The position numbers were made by a program, and so were the translations under genes. Shown one piece after another: positions 63,120 through 64,000 of a stretch of DNA of 64,000 nucleotides. The notes below the pieces were generated by a model. That model was not told the origin of the DNA. It worked only from the letters and a program-made list of their open reading frames with translations, and ran no database searches. The stretch is from Gordonia jinghuaiqii (GTDB lineage Bacteria; Actinomycetota; Actinomycetes; Mycobacteriales; Mycobacteriaceae). Within the stretch, counting starts at the first letter, position 1. Every line of letters begins with the position of its first letter. The stretch covers positions 4,588,001 to 4,652,000 of the forward strand of contig NZ_CP059491.1 in assembly GCF_014041935.1 (NCBI RefSeq). The letters are read 5' to 3'.

Positions 63120-64000
63120 ACGTCATGACGTCCACCGATCCCACCCGTGCGCGGCCCGCCGCAGACGATCCGGCCGACCCGGGGCCCGTCGAACTCCACG
63201 CCCGGAACGTGGAATTCGACTGGGACGACGTTCCGCTGCACTGGATTCCCGGTCACCCGGTGGCGTCGAACTTCATCAGCGTGCTCAATCTGTTGCTGCC
63301 CGAGGGTGAGCGCTGGTTCGTGCAGACCTACAACGAGGCGCTGCCGCTCGTCGCCGATGACGAACTCGCCTCCCGCATGCGCGGATTCATCGGACAGGAG
63401 GCAATGCATGCCGAGGCTCACGACCGCGTGCTGTGGGAGTTCCTGGACCATCACGGCATCGACCCGCGCCCCTATCAGCTCCAGATGGAGTGGATCTTCC
63501 GCAAGGTGCTCGGCCCGCTCGACGGCGGATCGCGGGAGGCTCGACACAAGCACCTCATCGAACGCCTGTGGCTGATCGCGGCGCTGGAACATTACACCGC
63601 GATCCTCGGCGACTTCGCCTTGAACAACTCCTGGACACGGCTCGGTGCGCATCCGACCATGGCCGACCTCTTCATGTGGCACGGCGCCGAGGAGGTGGAA
63701 CATCGCGCGGTGGCACATGACGTCGCCGCATACTTCGGCGACGGTTACCTTCGGCGGGGCCGGGCGATGTTCGCGGTGCTGCCGATGCTGCTCATCCTGG
63801 TACAGCGCGGATACCGTTTCATCATGAGTCAGGACGCATCGTTGTCCTACAACTACTTTCAGAAGTCCTGGCACTACCACCGCGGCGTACGCGCGGGGGT
63901 CCTACCCAGGATGCGGACGATCATCTTCTCCACGTTCAGTTACTTCCGGCCGGGTTTCCGGCCCGAACACATCGGCAGTACCGCGCAGGCCGTCGCCTAC
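63116..64000 (+). CDS. ferritin-like metal-dependent hydrolase family protein (partial)
   Basis: An open frame of 295 codons runs off the window end. The GTG start overlaps the ephD stop (GTGA); the ATG at 63125 is the alternative start. The protein contains WIPGHPVASNFISVLNLLLPEGERWFV, GFIGQEAMHAEAHDRVLWEFL, LEHYTAILGDF and MWHGAEEVEHRAVAHDV. The ExxH motifs in EAMHAEAH and EEVEHR and the intervening helices indicate a ferritin-like di-metal centre of the family called predicted metal-dependent hydrolase (PF10118, from memory). A hydrophobic segment near AMFAVLPMLLILVQRGY may contact the membrane. Pairing with an EphD-like protein suggests lipid modification. The C-terminus is missing. Confidence 0.8.
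   Translation, partial: MNVMTSTDPTRARPAADDPADPGPVELHARNVEFDWDDVPLHWIPGHPVASNFISVLNLLLPEGERWFVQTYNEALPLVADDELASRMRGFIGQEAMHAEAHDRVLWEFLDHHGIDPRPYQLQMEWIFRKVLGPLDGGSREARHKHLIERLWLIAALEHYTAILGDFALNNSWTRLGAHPTMADLFMWHGAEEVEHRAVAHDVAAYFGDGYLRRGRAMFAVLPMLLILVQRGYRFIMSQDASLSYNYFQKSWHYHRGVRAGVLPRMRTIIFSTFSYFRPGFRPEHIGSTAQAVAY

Overview
The window is a GC-rich actinobacterial chromosome segment, most likely Gordonia or a close mycolic-acid-producing relative (Mycobacteriales). The basis is the rRNA sequence with no tRNA in the 16S-23S spacer, HspR/HAIR control of heat-shock genes, a WS/DGAT wax ester/triacylglycerol synthase, a cutinase, an EphD-type hydrolase-reductase fusion, and a large Fe-S reductase gene directly upstream of an aspartate/alanine aminotransferase gene, as in mycobacteria. 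The genus is an inference from gene content and rRNA appearance, not from a database comparison.

Layout. 1-2.9 kb: minus-strand rRNA operon (5' end of 23S, spacer, full 16S, leader and promoter region). 2.9-8.1 kb: minus-strand heat-shock operon dnaK-grpE-dnaJ-hspR plus a SRPBCC gene. Two HAIR-type HspR sites lie upstream of dnaK and a long hairpin separates grpE from dnaJ. 8.1-9.9 kb: MFS exporter and MarR regulator. 10-13.6 kb: plus-strand operon of a DapB-fold dehydrogenase, a DUF1214 protein and a sulfotransferase. 13.6-14.5 kb: decayed ABC transporter locus. 14.6-17.3 kb: DUF222/HNH protein and a DUF1353 membrane protein. 17.4-19.7 kb: lon, with its own HAIR site.

20-26.7 kb: DoxX-like protein, DHA2 multidrug exporter, a truncated hydrolase, a translationally coupled pair of secreted proteins (a lipase-like protein lacking the nucleophile Ser, and an unknown protein), a SRPBCC protein and a cutinase. 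26.9-31.4 kb: signalling cluster of STAS protein, CheR-PAS-coiled coil-PAS protein, STAS-HATPase protein and a stand-alone CheB, with no chemoreceptor, CheA or CheW in view. 31.4-36.7 kb: TetR regulator, alpha/beta hydrolase, KshA-like Rieske oxygenase, a second DapB-fold dehydrogenase and an SDR. 36.8-41.3 kb: StyA-like flavin monooxygenase, RibD-C reductase and acyltransferase-3/SGNH protein.

41.3-53.4 kb: nitrogen/amino-alcohol catabolism. A minus-strand chain of APH-type kinase, class III PLP enzyme resembling phospho-lyases, aldehyde dehydrogenase and EamA transporter has overlapping stop/start codons. A PucR regulator is transcribed divergently. A hydantoinase/oxoprolinase pair (hyuA-hyuB) and an NCS1 permease follow. 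The likely logic is phosphorylation of an amino alcohol, elimination of phosphate and ammonia, then oxidation of the aldehyde.

53.8-64 kb: YdcF/SanA-like protein, WS/DGAT, a 1190-residue membrane Fe-S reductase with a tail of seven KGFGM-type repeats, alaA/aspC, an EphD-like fusion and a ferritin-like metal-dependent hydrolase cut by the window end.

No CRISPR array, tRNA gene, insertion sequence or prophage module was recognised.
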